DNA from: Alphaproteobacteria bacterium
Lineage (GTDB): Bacteria > Pseudomonadota > Alphaproteobacteria > UBA7887
Length of the DNA stretch: 9,262 nt
Direction: 5' to 3'
NCBI GenBank assembly: GCA_028289725.1
Contig: JANQOH010000384.1
Location: 1-9,262 of the forward strand
The position numbers and the translations under genes are program-made. Under the pieces are notes generated by a model. The model searched no databases. It was not told the DNA's origin and was given only the letters and a program-made list of their open reading frames with translations. The stretch's first letter is position 1, and each line of letters begins with the position of its first letter. Below are positions 1 through 6,727 of this stretch, piece by piece.

Positions 1-927
1 GACGATGCGGCCGCAGTCCCCGACCAGCCGGCGATTGTCGCCAACGTCTGTCGCCACCACCGGCAGGCCACACGCCATGCCTTCCGCGATCGCGTTCGAA
101 AAGCCTTCGCCAAAGGCGGAGCTTGAAACGATGGCATCGCACGCCGCGAGCAAGCGCGGCACATCGTCGCGGCGGCCCAAGCGAATCAAGCGTTCGACGT
201 CTGGCAACGATTCGGTCCCGTCACCGATGGCGAGCGCATGCACATTCGGCAAGCGCTCCAGCGCTTGAATGAAAGTCAGATAGTCCTTCATCGGGTCGAC
301 GCGCGAAACCACACATATCAACGGTACTGACGGGTCCAGGCCGTACGCTTTGCGCACTTCGGCACGCGCCGCCGGATCCGGGTGGTATCGCTCCACATCG
401 ATGCCGTTGTCGATGACCGGAAAGGTGCGCGCCCGATAGCCGAGTTCGCGGTGCACGGACCGGCCGGCCTCGGCGTTCGCGACGACGCCGCGCGGCAGTC
501 GCGAGAACAGGGCGCACAGACGCACCACGCGCGCGAGCGAGGGTCCGTACCGCGCGATATCCAGATCCGAACAGCGGATGCCCCAATAGAGCGCCGTGCT
601 GCGCCACCGGCGGGCGCAAAGCCATCCGAGCACCGACAAAAGGTCAGCGTGGTACATCCAGCTTTGGACCACCGCCGGGCGCAGCAGGCGAACGATCCGC
701 GCCAATTTGAACACGGCGGACAACGACCCTTGCCCGCGCTCAAGGCCAAGGTCCATGACCGGAACGCCTGCGGCCACAAGCCGGTCCCGATTCGCGCCGC
801 CATCGATCATGCTCACCACGGCCACGCGCCGACCGGCTTTGTGGTTGGCGATCGCTAATGTTGCGAGCTGATTTTCGGCACCACCCGTATGGAGACCGGT
901 GATGACGTGAAGCACGCCGCCGGACAT
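1..927 (-). CDS. GT4-family glycosyltransferase, 3' end cut off by window edge
   Basis: This is the first 309 codons of a retaining GT-B glycosyltransferase of family GT4, which would transfer a sugar from a nucleotide-sugar donor to a growing glycan at the cytoplasmic face of the membrane. The N-terminal acceptor domain opens with VLHVITGLHTGGAENQL (residues 5-21), the glycine-rich loop typical of GT4. The donor domain has VSRVDPMKDY (207-216), a GDGT loop (235-238) and the E-x7-E signature EGFSNAIAEGMACG (E274 and E282), followed by PVVATDVGDN. The reading frame is still open at base 1, so perhaps 50-80 residues are missing. I chose the ATG at 927 because it places M just before the first beta strand, has a weak GGCGG upstream, and leaves about 106 bp for a divergent promoter. 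An in-frame ATG at 1005 adds 26 residues but has no ribosome binding site and leaves only 28 bp to the divergent gene. Family assignment is secure; donor and acceptor are unknown. Confidence 0.9.
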   Translation of the reverse strand, partial: MSGGVLHVITGLHTGGAENQLATLAIANHKAGRRVAVVSMIDGGANRDRLVAAGVPVMDLGLERGQGSLSAVFKLARIVRLLRPAVVQSWMYHADLLSVLGWLCARRWRSTALYWGIRCSDLDIARYGPSLARVVRLCALFSRLPRGVVANAEAGRSVHRELGYRARTFPVIDNGIDVERYHPDPAARAEVRKAYGLDPSVPLICVVSRVDPMKDYLTFIQALERLPNVHALAIGDGTESLPDVERLIRLGRRDDVPRLLAACDAIVSSSAFGEGFSNAIAEGMACGLPVVATDVGDNRRLVGDCGRIV

Positions 928-1002
928 GGCCGCCAAACGACGCTGCGCTTCGTCACTGCGCGGCGCGGCAATGTCGGCGGCGAAATACTCTGGGAAATCC
1001 GT

Positions 1003-1027
1003 CATAATTGGGCCAGGATCGAAGGAG
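1003..1027 (+). promoter_or_regulatory. Possible -10 element and strong ribosome binding site for the NTF2-like gene
   Basis: The divergent gap contains CATAAT at 1003-1008, one mismatch from the sigma-70 -10 consensus, but I find no convincing -35 hexamer 16-18 bp upstream. Downstream, GAAGGAG at 1021-1027 is a near-perfect Shine-Dalgarno sequence six bases before the ATG at 1034. The ribosome binding site is clear and decides that start over the in-frame ATG at 926. The promoter part is weak. Confidence 0.4.
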
Positions 1028-1033
1028 TGCTCA

Positions 1034-1447
1034 ATGACCGAAAGAGAAGCGGTGCTGGAAGCCAATCGCGCGTTTTACGCTGCGTTCGCATCCGGCGACT
1101 ACGCCGCCATGGAGACTGTGTGGGCACGATCGGTCGCCGTGTGCATCCATCCGGGCTGGCCGGTCATCAGTGGGCGACACGCCGTGATGCAAAGCTGGCA
1201 AGCCATCTTGCGCAGTCCCCCGCCGGTGATTTGTGAAGACGCGGTCTGTCACGTAATGGGCGAGGTCGCACTGGTCACATGCACCGAGCGCATTGAGCAA
1301 GTGACGCTAAGCGTGACAAATCTCTTCACCAGTGAAGGAGGTGTCTGGCGCATGACGCATCACCACGCGGGGCACAATCTCGATGCAATCGAAGAGGCGG
1401 ACGACGGAAGTGGCGACGACACGCCGGGTCCCGGCATGATCCACTGA
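1034..1447 (+). CDS. NTF2/SnoaL-like fold small protein (137 aa)
   Basis: This encodes a small alpha+beta-barrel protein of the NTF2-like superfamily (SnoaL_3/DUF4440 type). Its N-terminal helix REAVLEANRAFYAAFASGDY (4-23) has the usual pattern for the family. It is followed by CIHPGWPVISGR (37-48), with a conserved-looking HPGW segment, then strands ending in VTNLFTSEGGVWRMTHHHAG (94-113), which matches the family's closing TNxFxxxxGxWRxxHHHA signature. Length is normal for a single domain. The last 20 or so residues are acidic and glycine/proline-rich and probably disordered. There is no signal peptide, so it should be cytoplasmic. The start is fixed by a strong GAAGGAG at 1021-1027. The methyltransferase gene begins two bases after its stop, so the two likely form an operon. 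Members range from enzymes to ligand-binding proteins, so no specific activity can be assigned, and its link to the glycan locus may be only positional. Confidence 0.88.
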   Translation: MTEREAVLEANRAFYAAFASGDYAAMETVWARSVAVCIHPGWPVISGRHAVMQSWQAILRSPPPVICEDAVCHVMGEVALVTCTERIEQVTLSVTNLFTSEGGVWRMTHHHAGHNLDAIEEADDGSGDDTPGPGMIH

Positions 1448-1449
1448 CC

Positions 1450-2472
1450 TTGGCGACCCCCTCCGTTTCACAACCCGACCAAGCGACCGGGCTCGCCGCG
1501 GCGTTGCGGCGCACGATTCGCCGAAGCGTGCCGCTGACCTGCGCCTGGTACGTGTTCGACGATTGGCGGGCCCAACGGCGCCTGGCCAAGGGCAATCTCG
1601 CCACCCGATCTGGTTCGCGGCACCAAGACATGCCGCTGGATCAATCCATCGCCTATGTCGAACGCGTCTACAGCGATTATCTGGCCTATGCCGGACGCGA
1701 ACGCCTCACCGGCGTGATCGGTGAAATCGGCCCTGGCGACAATTTCGGCCTCGCGCTCCTCATGCTCGGCCATGGCGCGACGCGCGTGCACGCGATCGAC
1801 CGCTATGCGAGCGCGCGGGATCCTGTGCAACAAGAAAAGATCTACCATGCGCTTGCCGCACGGCACGGTCTGCAAAGTTACTTTCAGGGCCCGCCCGGAG
1901 AAGACACGATGCGCGGATTGGTGCGGCATGCCGGCACCCCCGCCGAAGATTTCTTCAAGACCCCGCCCGAGCCCTACGACGCCATCTTGTCGCGCGCGGT
2001 TCTCGAACATCTGTACGACCCGATCGGTGCGCTGACCGACATGGCGGCCGCCCTGGCGCCGAGCGGCATACTCGTGCACCGGATCGACATGCGCGATCAC
2101 GGCATGTTTGCCGGCCGGCATCCGCTGACATTCTTAACACTATCGCCGCGCCTCCACCGCGCCATGACGCGCGGCGCGGGCCGGCCGAATCGCATTTTGC
2201 TGCCAACCTGGCGCGCTTGGCTCGCCAAATCCGGCTTGCAAGGATCGTTGCGGATCACGCGTCTGGCCGGCGTTGGCGAAGAATTTGAACCGGCGGCATG
2301 GGCGGACATTGACGAACGCCATCGCGAAACCGCATTGCAAACGGTTCGCGCGATCCGCCCGAGGATCTGTTCGAGCCTGGCCGCGTTCGATGATGAGGAT
2401 CTGGCTGTGAGCGGCTGCGTGTTGGTCGCCGAGAAGCCGGGTCACAGCGCGGTCAACAACGCTTCGAATTGA
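1450..2472 (+). CDS. Class I SAM-dependent methyltransferase (340 aa)
   Basis: The protein has a Rossmann-fold SAM-binding core in its middle. Motif I is GEIGPGDNFG (residues 91-100), the acidic residue ending strand beta-2 is D117 in HAIDRYA, and motif IV/post-I covers YDAILSRAVLEHLYDP (176-191), followed by a PSGILVHRIDMRDHG strand (204-218). An N-terminal helical segment of about 85 residues precedes the core, and a C-terminal region of about 120 residues probably contributes substrate binding. Methyltransferases of this layout are common in surface-polysaccharide loci, so methylation of a sugar hydroxyl or glycan end is a reasonable inference. The substrate cannot be read from sequence. 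The proposed start is a TTG two bases after the stop of the preceding gene and lacks a clear Shine-Dalgarno sequence, which suggests translational coupling. A start further in is possible. Its 3' end overlaps the opposing glycosyltransferase gene by 31 bp. Confidence 0.88.
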   Translation: MATPSVSQPDQATGLAAALRRTIRRSVPLTCAWYVFDDWRAQRRLAKGNLATRSGSRHQDMPLDQSIAYVERVYSDYLAYAGRERLTGVIGEIGPGDNFGLALLMLGHGATRVHAIDRYASARDPVQQEKIYHALAARHGLQSYFQGPPGEDTMRGLVRHAGTPAEDFFKTPPEPYDAILSRAVLEHLYDPIGALTDMAAALAPSGILVHRIDMRDHGMFAGRHPLTFLTLSPRLHRAMTRGAGRPNRILLPTWRAWLAKSGLQGSLRITRLAGVGEEFEPAAWADIDERHRETALQTVRAIRPRICSSLAAFDDEDLAVSGCVLVAEKPGHSAVNNASN

Positions 2473-3509
2473 CCGATCACGGACCCGAGTTCATAGCGTG
2501 GCGGCAGCAATGATGGGCGCGCGTTCGCATCTGGTCGCGGCATGGTCGCCGCCATAGCGCCCGCAAAGTCGGCGCCCCAACGCGCCATCGTCACGGCTCC
2601 GTCCGGCGCGTCCGCGGCCACGTCCGCGATGCCGCCCGATTCCGGCGTTGCGATAATCCGCGTGCCGCAAGCGAGCGCTTCCAACGCCACGTTCGGCAAG
2701 CCCTCCCAACGCGACGGCACCAGAACCGCATCGGCGCCGGCGTACCAGGACCAGGGTTCTGGCTCAAAGCCCGAGAGGCGCACACGCGCTTGCAAGCCGC
2801 GATCATATATGCGGCGTTCGAGGTCCGCGCGGTCGTGTCCGTCCCCCAAAATGATCAACCGGTCCTGCGCGTCGGTTTGGCCAAACAATTCGATGAGACG
2901 ATCAAATCCTTTTTGGCGGGTCAGTCGCCCCGCAGCCACGAACCGCCGGCCGGGCCCGGGTTCGCGCCGCGCCGCGTGCGCACGCACGCGATCGACATCG
3001 ACCGGATTGGGCAACACCGCGGCGTGTTCCGGTGCGACGCCAAAGCGACGAATCATCTCGGACGCCATCATTTGATGTTGGCAGATCACCAAGTCCGCCG
3101 TCGGATAGAACAGACGGTAGGCAAGCCGCATCGCCGTCGGCGCGCGGCCTTGCGCCAAACTTTGGGACGGCGTGTTGGCCTCCCGGATGACCAACCGCGC
3201 ATCGGCCGGCAAGAACGGCCGGAGCCCGAGCAACCCGACATTGACGTAGCCAAATGTCGAAAACACGATTTGCGGCCGGCACCGGCGCAGCCAGCGGGCA
3301 AGCGGTCGAAGTGCGCGCCTTAGGCGCGGCCGCGCCAAGTCAGTGACCGAGACATGATCCGGCACCGCCTTCGCAAGCGGGCCCGATCCTTCGAGCACGC
3401 ACAGATCGACGCCAAAGTTACGTTGGCCGAGATGCCCCGCGAGCGTGAGCGCGACGCGCTCCGCGCCGCCGCCGGCAAACGAAGGGAGAACGAGCGCAAC
3501 GCGCTTCAT
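2442..3509 (-). CDS. GT4-family glycosyltransferase (355 aa)
   Basis: This is a complete GT-B fold glycosyltransferase of family GT4. The N-terminal domain begins VALVLPSFAGGGAERVAL (residues 4-21), with the GGGAER acceptor-side loop at 13-18. The central VLPNPVDVDRV segment (165-175) marks the linker into the donor domain. There, AAGRLTRQKGFDRLIE (192-207), ILGDGHDRADLE (220-231) and the E-x7-E motif EGLPNVALEALACG (E269, E277) are all present and in order. Length is normal. The closest broad type by motif is the group of exopolysaccharide and O-antigen GT4 enzymes that includes N-acetylgalactosamine and galactose transferases, but donor specificity is not readable. The ATG start at 3509 has only a weak GCAGCGG upstream. 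An 89-bp AT-rich gap separates it from the FabH-like gene, so it may be read from that gene's transcript or from a local promoter. Its 3' end overlaps the convergent methyltransferase gene. Confidence 0.94.
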   Translation of the reverse strand: MKRVALVLPSFAGGGAERVALTLAGHLGQRNFGVDLCVLEGSGPLAKAVPDHVSVTDLARPRLRRALRPLARWLRRCRPQIVFSTFGYVNVGLLGLRPFLPADARLVIREANTPSQSLAQGRAPTAMRLAYRLFYPTADLVICQHQMMASEMIRRFGVAPEHAAVLPNPVDVDRVRAHAARREPGPGRRFVAAGRLTRQKGFDRLIELFGQTDAQDRLIILGDGHDRADLERRIYDRGLQARVRLSGFEPEPWSWYAGADAVLVPSRWEGLPNVALEALACGTRIIATPESGGIADVAADAPDGAVTMARWGADFAGAMAATMPRPDANARPSLLPPRYELGSVIGQFEALLTAL

Positions 3510-3561
3510 AAACCGCTGCGTGGTAACGCTGTGATCGCGGTCGTCCGTCGATACTGATTAA

Positions 3562-3589
3562 ATTGTATGGCTAATGATCTGTTTTGCAG
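3562..3589 (-). promoter_or_regulatory. Possible promoter ahead of the 355-aa glycosyltransferase gene
   Basis: The 89-bp gap between the FabH-like gene and the next glycosyltransferase is noticeably AT-rich from about 3551 to 3590, unlike the surrounding coding DNA. On the minus strand it holds TACAAT (3567 to 3562, one mismatch from the -10 consensus), preceded after a 16-bp spacer by CTGCAA (3589 to 3584, a poor -35). No stem-loop followed by a T-run is seen, so I see no terminator here. The call rests on base composition and a single good hexamer. Confidence 0.25.
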
Positions 3590-3598
3590 GCTGTTGCG

Positions 3599-4588
3599 CT
3601 AGACGTCGAAGCGAGCGACCGTCGATGCCCAAGAAAGGCCGACGCCGAATCCGCACAACAACACCGTTTTGCCGGCAAGAGCGCTCGGACCGCCGATCGC
3701 GTCCAACACAATCGGAATTGTCGAAGACACGGTGTTGGCACAATCTTCGATCACCATCGGCACTTTTTCTTCCGGCAGCGCCATTTCACGTATGAGAGAC
3801 CGCACCATGTGCCCGCTTGCTTGATGGAACACGAAATAATCCACATCGTCGCGGGTCAGGTCGTTTGCCGCCAGACAGCGGTCCACATCCGGCGGCACGT
3901 GATGAATCATAAACTTGTAGATCGCCCGCCCATTCATATACAGAGCACCAGGGCCCGTCGTTGGCATATCCGGATTCCGGCTGCCGCCGCCACGCACAAT
4001 CAGATCATCCGCGCCGCTGCCATCGGATCCGAACGTGAAGTTTCCAAGCTTGCCGCCGCCATCCGAAGTTAAGAGCGTCGCCGCGGCGCCGTCACCAAAT
4101 AAGGGTGTGGTATTTCGATCGCCCGGATCCATGACCTTGCTGTAGCCGTCAGCAGTCAACAACAGCGCGGTATCAAAATCGTGCGCCATCATCATCGCGC
4201 GCGTCACGGACAGGCCGTAGACATAGCCCGAGCAGCCTTGATTGATGTCGAACGCCGCAACCGTTTGCGGCAGGCCCAACCGGTCTTGCACGAGATTGGC
4301 TGTGGTCGGCAGCTTGAAATCGGGGTTTTGCGTGCAGAGCACGACCAGATCGACGCTGTCGCGCGGCACGGGGCATTGCGCGAAAAGATTCTCCGCCGCG
4401 TTCACCGCAAGATCGGACACCGCCTCGTCCGGACCGGCGATATGGCGCGTGTGAACACCGATTTTGTCGTCAAGGAAGGGCCTTTTGAAATCAAAGCGTT
4501 CGACCAGCTCATCGTTGGTCAATACCGCGGCGGGCAAATACGTACCGATATACGCAATGCCAGGATTGTTGGCGTTATGATGCAACAA
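3599..4588 (-). CDS. FabH-like 3-oxoacyl-ACP synthase III (KAS III family, 329 aa)
   Basis: This is a thiolase-fold enzyme of the KAS III/FabH type, which normally condenses acyl-CoA with malonyl-ACP. The family's start is visible as IAYIGTYLPAAVLTNDEL (residues 11-28). The nucleophile lies in DINQGCSGYVYGL (C119), the histidine in VFHQASGHM (H255) and the asparagine in CANTVSST (N285), so the Cys-His-Asn triad for decarboxylative condensation is intact. The C-terminal GFGVGLSWAS (313-322) closes the fold. Length is normal. The first usable start is a TTG at 4588, directly followed by another TTG; a GAGAAAG lies just upstream, and no ATG or GTG exists between the upstream in-frame stop and this point. 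Its place among glycosyltransferases and decorating enzymes suggests a dedicated role, such as making an acyl group for a sugar or acting as an acyltransferase like CerJ-type relatives, rather than housekeeping fatty acid synthesis. That role is inference. A housekeeping fabH would usually sit with plsX or ihfA. Confidence 0.92.
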   Translation of the reverse strand: MLHHNANNPGIAYIGTYLPAAVLTNDELVERFDFKRPFLDDKIGVHTRHIAGPDEAVSDLAVNAAENLFAQCPVPRDSVDLVVLCTQNPDFKLPTTANLVQDRLGLPQTVAAFDINQGCSGYVYGLSVTRAMMMAHDFDTALLLTADGYSKVMDPGDRNTTPLFGDGAAATLLTSDGGGKLGNFTFGSDGSGADDLIVRGGGSRNPDMPTTGPGALYMNGRAIYKFMIHHVPPDVDRCLAANDLTRDDVDYFVFHQASGHMVRSLIREMALPEEKVPMVIEDCANTVSSTIPIVLDAIGGPSALAGKTVLLCGFGVGLSWASTVARFDV

Positions 4589-4630
4589 AGGCTTTCTCGT
4601 ATGTGTCGGAAGCGCGAAGCGACGATATAT

Positions 4631-4650
4631 CAGGCCACTGACCGGGCCTG
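4631..4650. repeat. Short perfect inverted repeat (6-bp arms, 8-nt loop)
   Basis: CAGGCC at 4631-4636 and GGCCTG at 4645-4650 are perfect inverted copies around an 8-base loop. On the minus strand the repeat falls between the proposed promoter and the FabH-like start, so it would lie in the 5' leader. No T-run follows on either strand, so an intrinsic terminator is unlikely. A small leader hairpin or a regulator-binding palindrome is possible, and so is chance. Confidence 0.35.
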
Positions 4651-4664
4651 TCGAGACGGCACCG

Positions 4665-4693
4665 ATTTAACGGACTTGTCACAAAATTGCCAG
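4665..4693 (-). promoter_or_regulatory. Candidate sigma-70-like promoter for the FabH-like gene
   Basis: In the 143-bp gap downstream of the 426-aa glycosyltransferase gene, the minus strand has CTGGCA (4693 to 4688) and TTAAAT (4670 to 4665) separated by exactly 17 bp. Each matches four of six consensus positions, and the region is locally AT-rich. Transcription from here would start near 4658 and give a leader of about 70 bases. The gap is the largest between minus-strand genes in this window, which supports a separate transcription unit. Confidence 0.35.
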
Positions 4694-4731
4694 TTTCTTG
4701 ACGCGCGGGCCACTAACAGCTTCGAAGCCGC

Positions 4732-6012
4732 CTAAGAGCGTCGATACCCATCCGCAGACACTTGATGTGCCTCGGCGTTCGGCGCATTTGGCCGCGTCAG
4801 CCTCGGCTCCTGGCCTTGCGCCGAGTCGGCCCGCCGCGCCGCCGCTTTCGCCCAAACCGCTAGCAGATCATTGGCGCGCGCCGGCCCATTGCAAAGGTCC
4901 GCGACACGGCGCCGGCCCGCCTCGCCAAACTGGCGGCACAGACCACGATCGTCCGCCAATTGCGCCACTGCGTCCGCGAATGCGCCGGCTTCATAGGCGG
5001 GAAGCAATCGGCCGGTCACGCCATTTTCGACGAACCGGTCGTAGGTTCCGGTCGAAACCAGCGGTCGGCTCGCTGCCATGGCTTCAATCGTCTCCCGACC
5101 CCAAGGATTGTTATCGCGGCTCGGACGCGCCACCGCATCGCAGGCGGTCAGGACCCGTTCCGGCTCATCGACATGGCCGAGAAATACGAACATCCCACCA
5201 ACGCCATTGGCAGCCGCATAGTCGGCCAAAGTGCCCTTCCGCGCCGCGATCTTTCCAAGCTCGCCAGGCAATGACCCACGCAAGCGCATGTCGCCCGCAA
5301 CGACGAATTGGATGTCCGTACGCTGCCGCGATTTCAAGGACCGCGCAACTTCGATCAATCGGTCTACGCCGCGAACCCAGGCATAGTTGCTGATGCAAGC
5401 AACACGAAACCGATCATCCTGCGGAATCGATGGATGACGTGCGACGTTCGTCGACGGTGCCGTGGCGATATTGTAAAGGACCGTCTGGTCCGGACCGCTC
5501 AGGCCGAGCGCGGTCCAAAGCGCTTGCTCGTTCTCCGTGATGAAGACCGCATGGTCAACCGCGTTTCCAATCGATCGGGCTTGCCAGCGCGCAAAGATTG
5601 TATCGGCAACCATGGTCCGCAAGTGCATAACAATCGGTGTGCGAACGCGTTGCCGCAAACGCGATGCGAGCAGAAAAAGCGACTCATGATTTGCGTGCAC
5701 AACGTCGAAGCGCTTGTCCGCCTCTGAAACCAATTCGTCAAACGACGCACGCAGGCGCGCTTGGCCCAACCATGCGCGCCCGACGGCCAAAAGGTTGCGC
5801 GACAAACGCGGCAACGCGCTATAGCGAGACCAAGGCACGATGCGGCACGGCACGCCGATGTCATGGTACCGCGCAACAATCGGGCCATCCCGACCGCACC
5901 AAACTTCCGGCTCCACGCGCGACCAATCAATATGCCGGATCGACTCGAACAAACTTCGCGACGATCCGCCAAAGCCGCCTTCGATATCGAGACAGAGAAC
6001 GCGGAGCGTCAT
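4732..6012 (-). CDS. GT4-like glycosyltransferase (426 aa)
   Basis: A GT-B glycosyltransferase. The N-terminal domain starts LRVLCLDIEGGFGGSSRSL (residues 3-21), with a glycine- and serine-rich loop in place of the usual GGAE. FDVVHANHES (102-111) is the typical DVVHxH-type strand. The donor domain shows CISNYAWVRGVDRLIE (206-221), VVAGDMR (237-243), FLGHVDEPERVLTACD (277-292) and RDNNPWGRETIEAMAASRPLVS (start 299). In that last motif the first glutamate of E-x7-E is replaced by asparagine (N302) while E310 is kept, a known NPWGR variant of GT4. The C-terminal 35 or so residues after AVWAKAAARR look disordered. The ATG start at 6012 overlaps the stop of the WbqC gene in an ATGA, so the two are probably translationally coupled. 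It is the last gene of the compact right-hand operon before a 143-bp gap. Donor and acceptor are unknown. Confidence 0.92.
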   Translation of the reverse strand: MTLRVLCLDIEGGFGGSSRSLFESIRHIDWSRVEPEVWCGRDGPIVARYHDIGVPCRIVPWSRYSALPRLSRNLLAVGRAWLGQARLRASFDELVSEADKRFDVVHANHESLFLLASRLRQRVRTPIVMHLRTMVADTIFARWQARSIGNAVDHAVFITENEQALWTALGLSGPDQTVLYNIATAPSTNVARHPSIPQDDRFRVACISNYAWVRGVDRLIEVARSLKSRQRTDIQFVVAGDMRLRGSLPGELGKIAARKGTLADYAAANGVGGMFVFLGHVDEPERVLTACDAVARPSRDNNPWGRETIEAMAASRPLVSTGTYDRFVENGVTGRLLPAYEAGAFADAVAQLADDRGLCRQFGEAGRRRVADLCNGPARANDLLAVWAKAAARRADSAQGQEPRLTRPNAPNAEAHQVSADGYRRS

Positions 6013-6713
6013 GGCGCGGTCTGCGTATCTCCCGTCACCAGGCGTGCGGTCTCATGCCAACCGACCCGAAAGAGACTGTCGACGATGCTCAGGCCGGGTA
6101 CGAAGGGCGTGTCTCCTTGGTCGTAACGCGGATGTTGGAAGTCCGTGTACTCCACATCAATTCCGGCCGCGCGAAATTTGTCCTCATCCTGATAGCCGCG
6201 CCCACCGGCACCGGACAGATAACGCGGTTTGCCGGATGCACAAGACCGAACTAAGGCGATTAACCGATCGTCGCCCCCCTCCGACCCCACCGCCAATTCC
6301 GAGTCACGAAGAAAATTGGCCGAAAGCCCGAGCTTGTTTGAAATCGCTTCGATCAGATTTCTGTTAAACGTGGCTAACGACGTGTGAGAGAAAGATTCGA
6401 ACATTTCGGATAGCAGCGGGAAAACATCCGGATACGCAGGCGCGTTATTGTACGCGGTCGATAGCAGGCTCATATGTTTTCCAACCCAGTTTGGATCCGA
6501 AAACTCGACGTCCGCTATCCGTTGCCCGAATTTTTGCTTGATAGGTTGTGAAAGCCACCGCTCTCTTCCATTGAGCAGTATCCGAACGCGATTCGTGTAA
6601 CTGCCCTTGGAAAACTGAACATCCTCAAGGAAGACAAACGTGTCGGCGCACGCGATCTTGTGAAAATAACCGAGCCAGGGAAGCCAATTCGGTTGATGAA
6701 TTGCAATCAGCAC
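6009..6713 (-). CDS. wbqC: WbqC-family protein (234 aa)
   Basis: The protein begins with the WbqC-family hallmark IAIHQPNWLPWLGYFHKI (residues 3-20). FVFLEDVQFSKGSYTNRVRI (26-45) follows, then WLSQPIKQKFGQRIADVEF (53-71). Near the C-terminus come RYLSGAGGRGYQDEDKF (about 164-180) and a YTDFQHPRYDQ segment. These match the usual layout and length (about 220-240 residues) of the family, which is named from O-antigen loci. There is no signal peptide or membrane segment, so it is likely cytoplasmic. I do not know of a firmly established reaction for this branch. Its genomic company, here as elsewhere, is sugar- and glycan-modifying enzymes, which points to modification of a nucleotide-linked or lipid-linked sugar. 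The start is a GTG at 6713, 14 bp after the carbamoyltransferase stop, with a weak CGGA upstream. The downstream glycosyltransferase start overlaps its stop. The gene symbol denotes the family, not orthology. Confidence 0.9.
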   Translation of the reverse strand: MLIAIHQPNWLPWLGYFHKIACADTFVFLEDVQFSKGSYTNRVRILLNGRERWLSQPIKQKFGQRIADVEFSDPNWVGKHMSLLSTAYNNAPAYPDVFPLLSEMFESFSHTSLATFNRNLIEAISNKLGLSANFLRDSELAVGSEGGDDRLIALVRSCASGKPRYLSGAGGRGYQDEDKFRAAGIDVEYTDFQHPRYDQGDTPFVPGLSIVDSLFRVGWHETARLVTGDTQTAP

Positions 6714-6727
6714 GCAATGTCGATCCG

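Noticed and set aside
382..858. Long open frame on the plus strand antisense to the left-hand glycosyltransferase gene
   Set aside because: Its translation is rich in Arg, Ala and Pro with no recognisable motif, while the minus-strand frame over the same bases gives a full GT4 motif series. It is a GC-rich shadow.
926..1033. N-terminal extension of the NTF2-like gene from an ATG at 926
   Set aside because: The extra 36 residues are basic and low in similarity to the fold, and the strong GAAGGAG at 1021-1027 points to the ATG at 1034.
1468..2121. 217-codon open frame on the minus strand opposite the methyltransferase gene
   Set aside because: The opposite strand carries the SAM-binding motifs in order; this frame has no recognisable domain and no ribosome binding site.
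4719..4728. 10-bp palindrome GCTTCGAAGC just after a glycosyltransferase stop, considered as a terminator
   Set aside because: The stem is only four pairs with at most a two-base loop and no T-run follows, so it cannot act as an intrinsic terminator.
4589..4731. Possible small acyl carrier protein gene upstream of the FabH-like gene
   Set aside because: No frame in the gap is long enough, and no DSL-type phosphopantetheine site is encoded.
4698..5393. 231-codon open frame on the plus strand opposite the 426-aa glycosyltransferase gene
   Set aside because: Its translation is a Pro/Arg/Ala-rich shadow sequence, while the minus strand encodes clear GT4 motifs across the same span.
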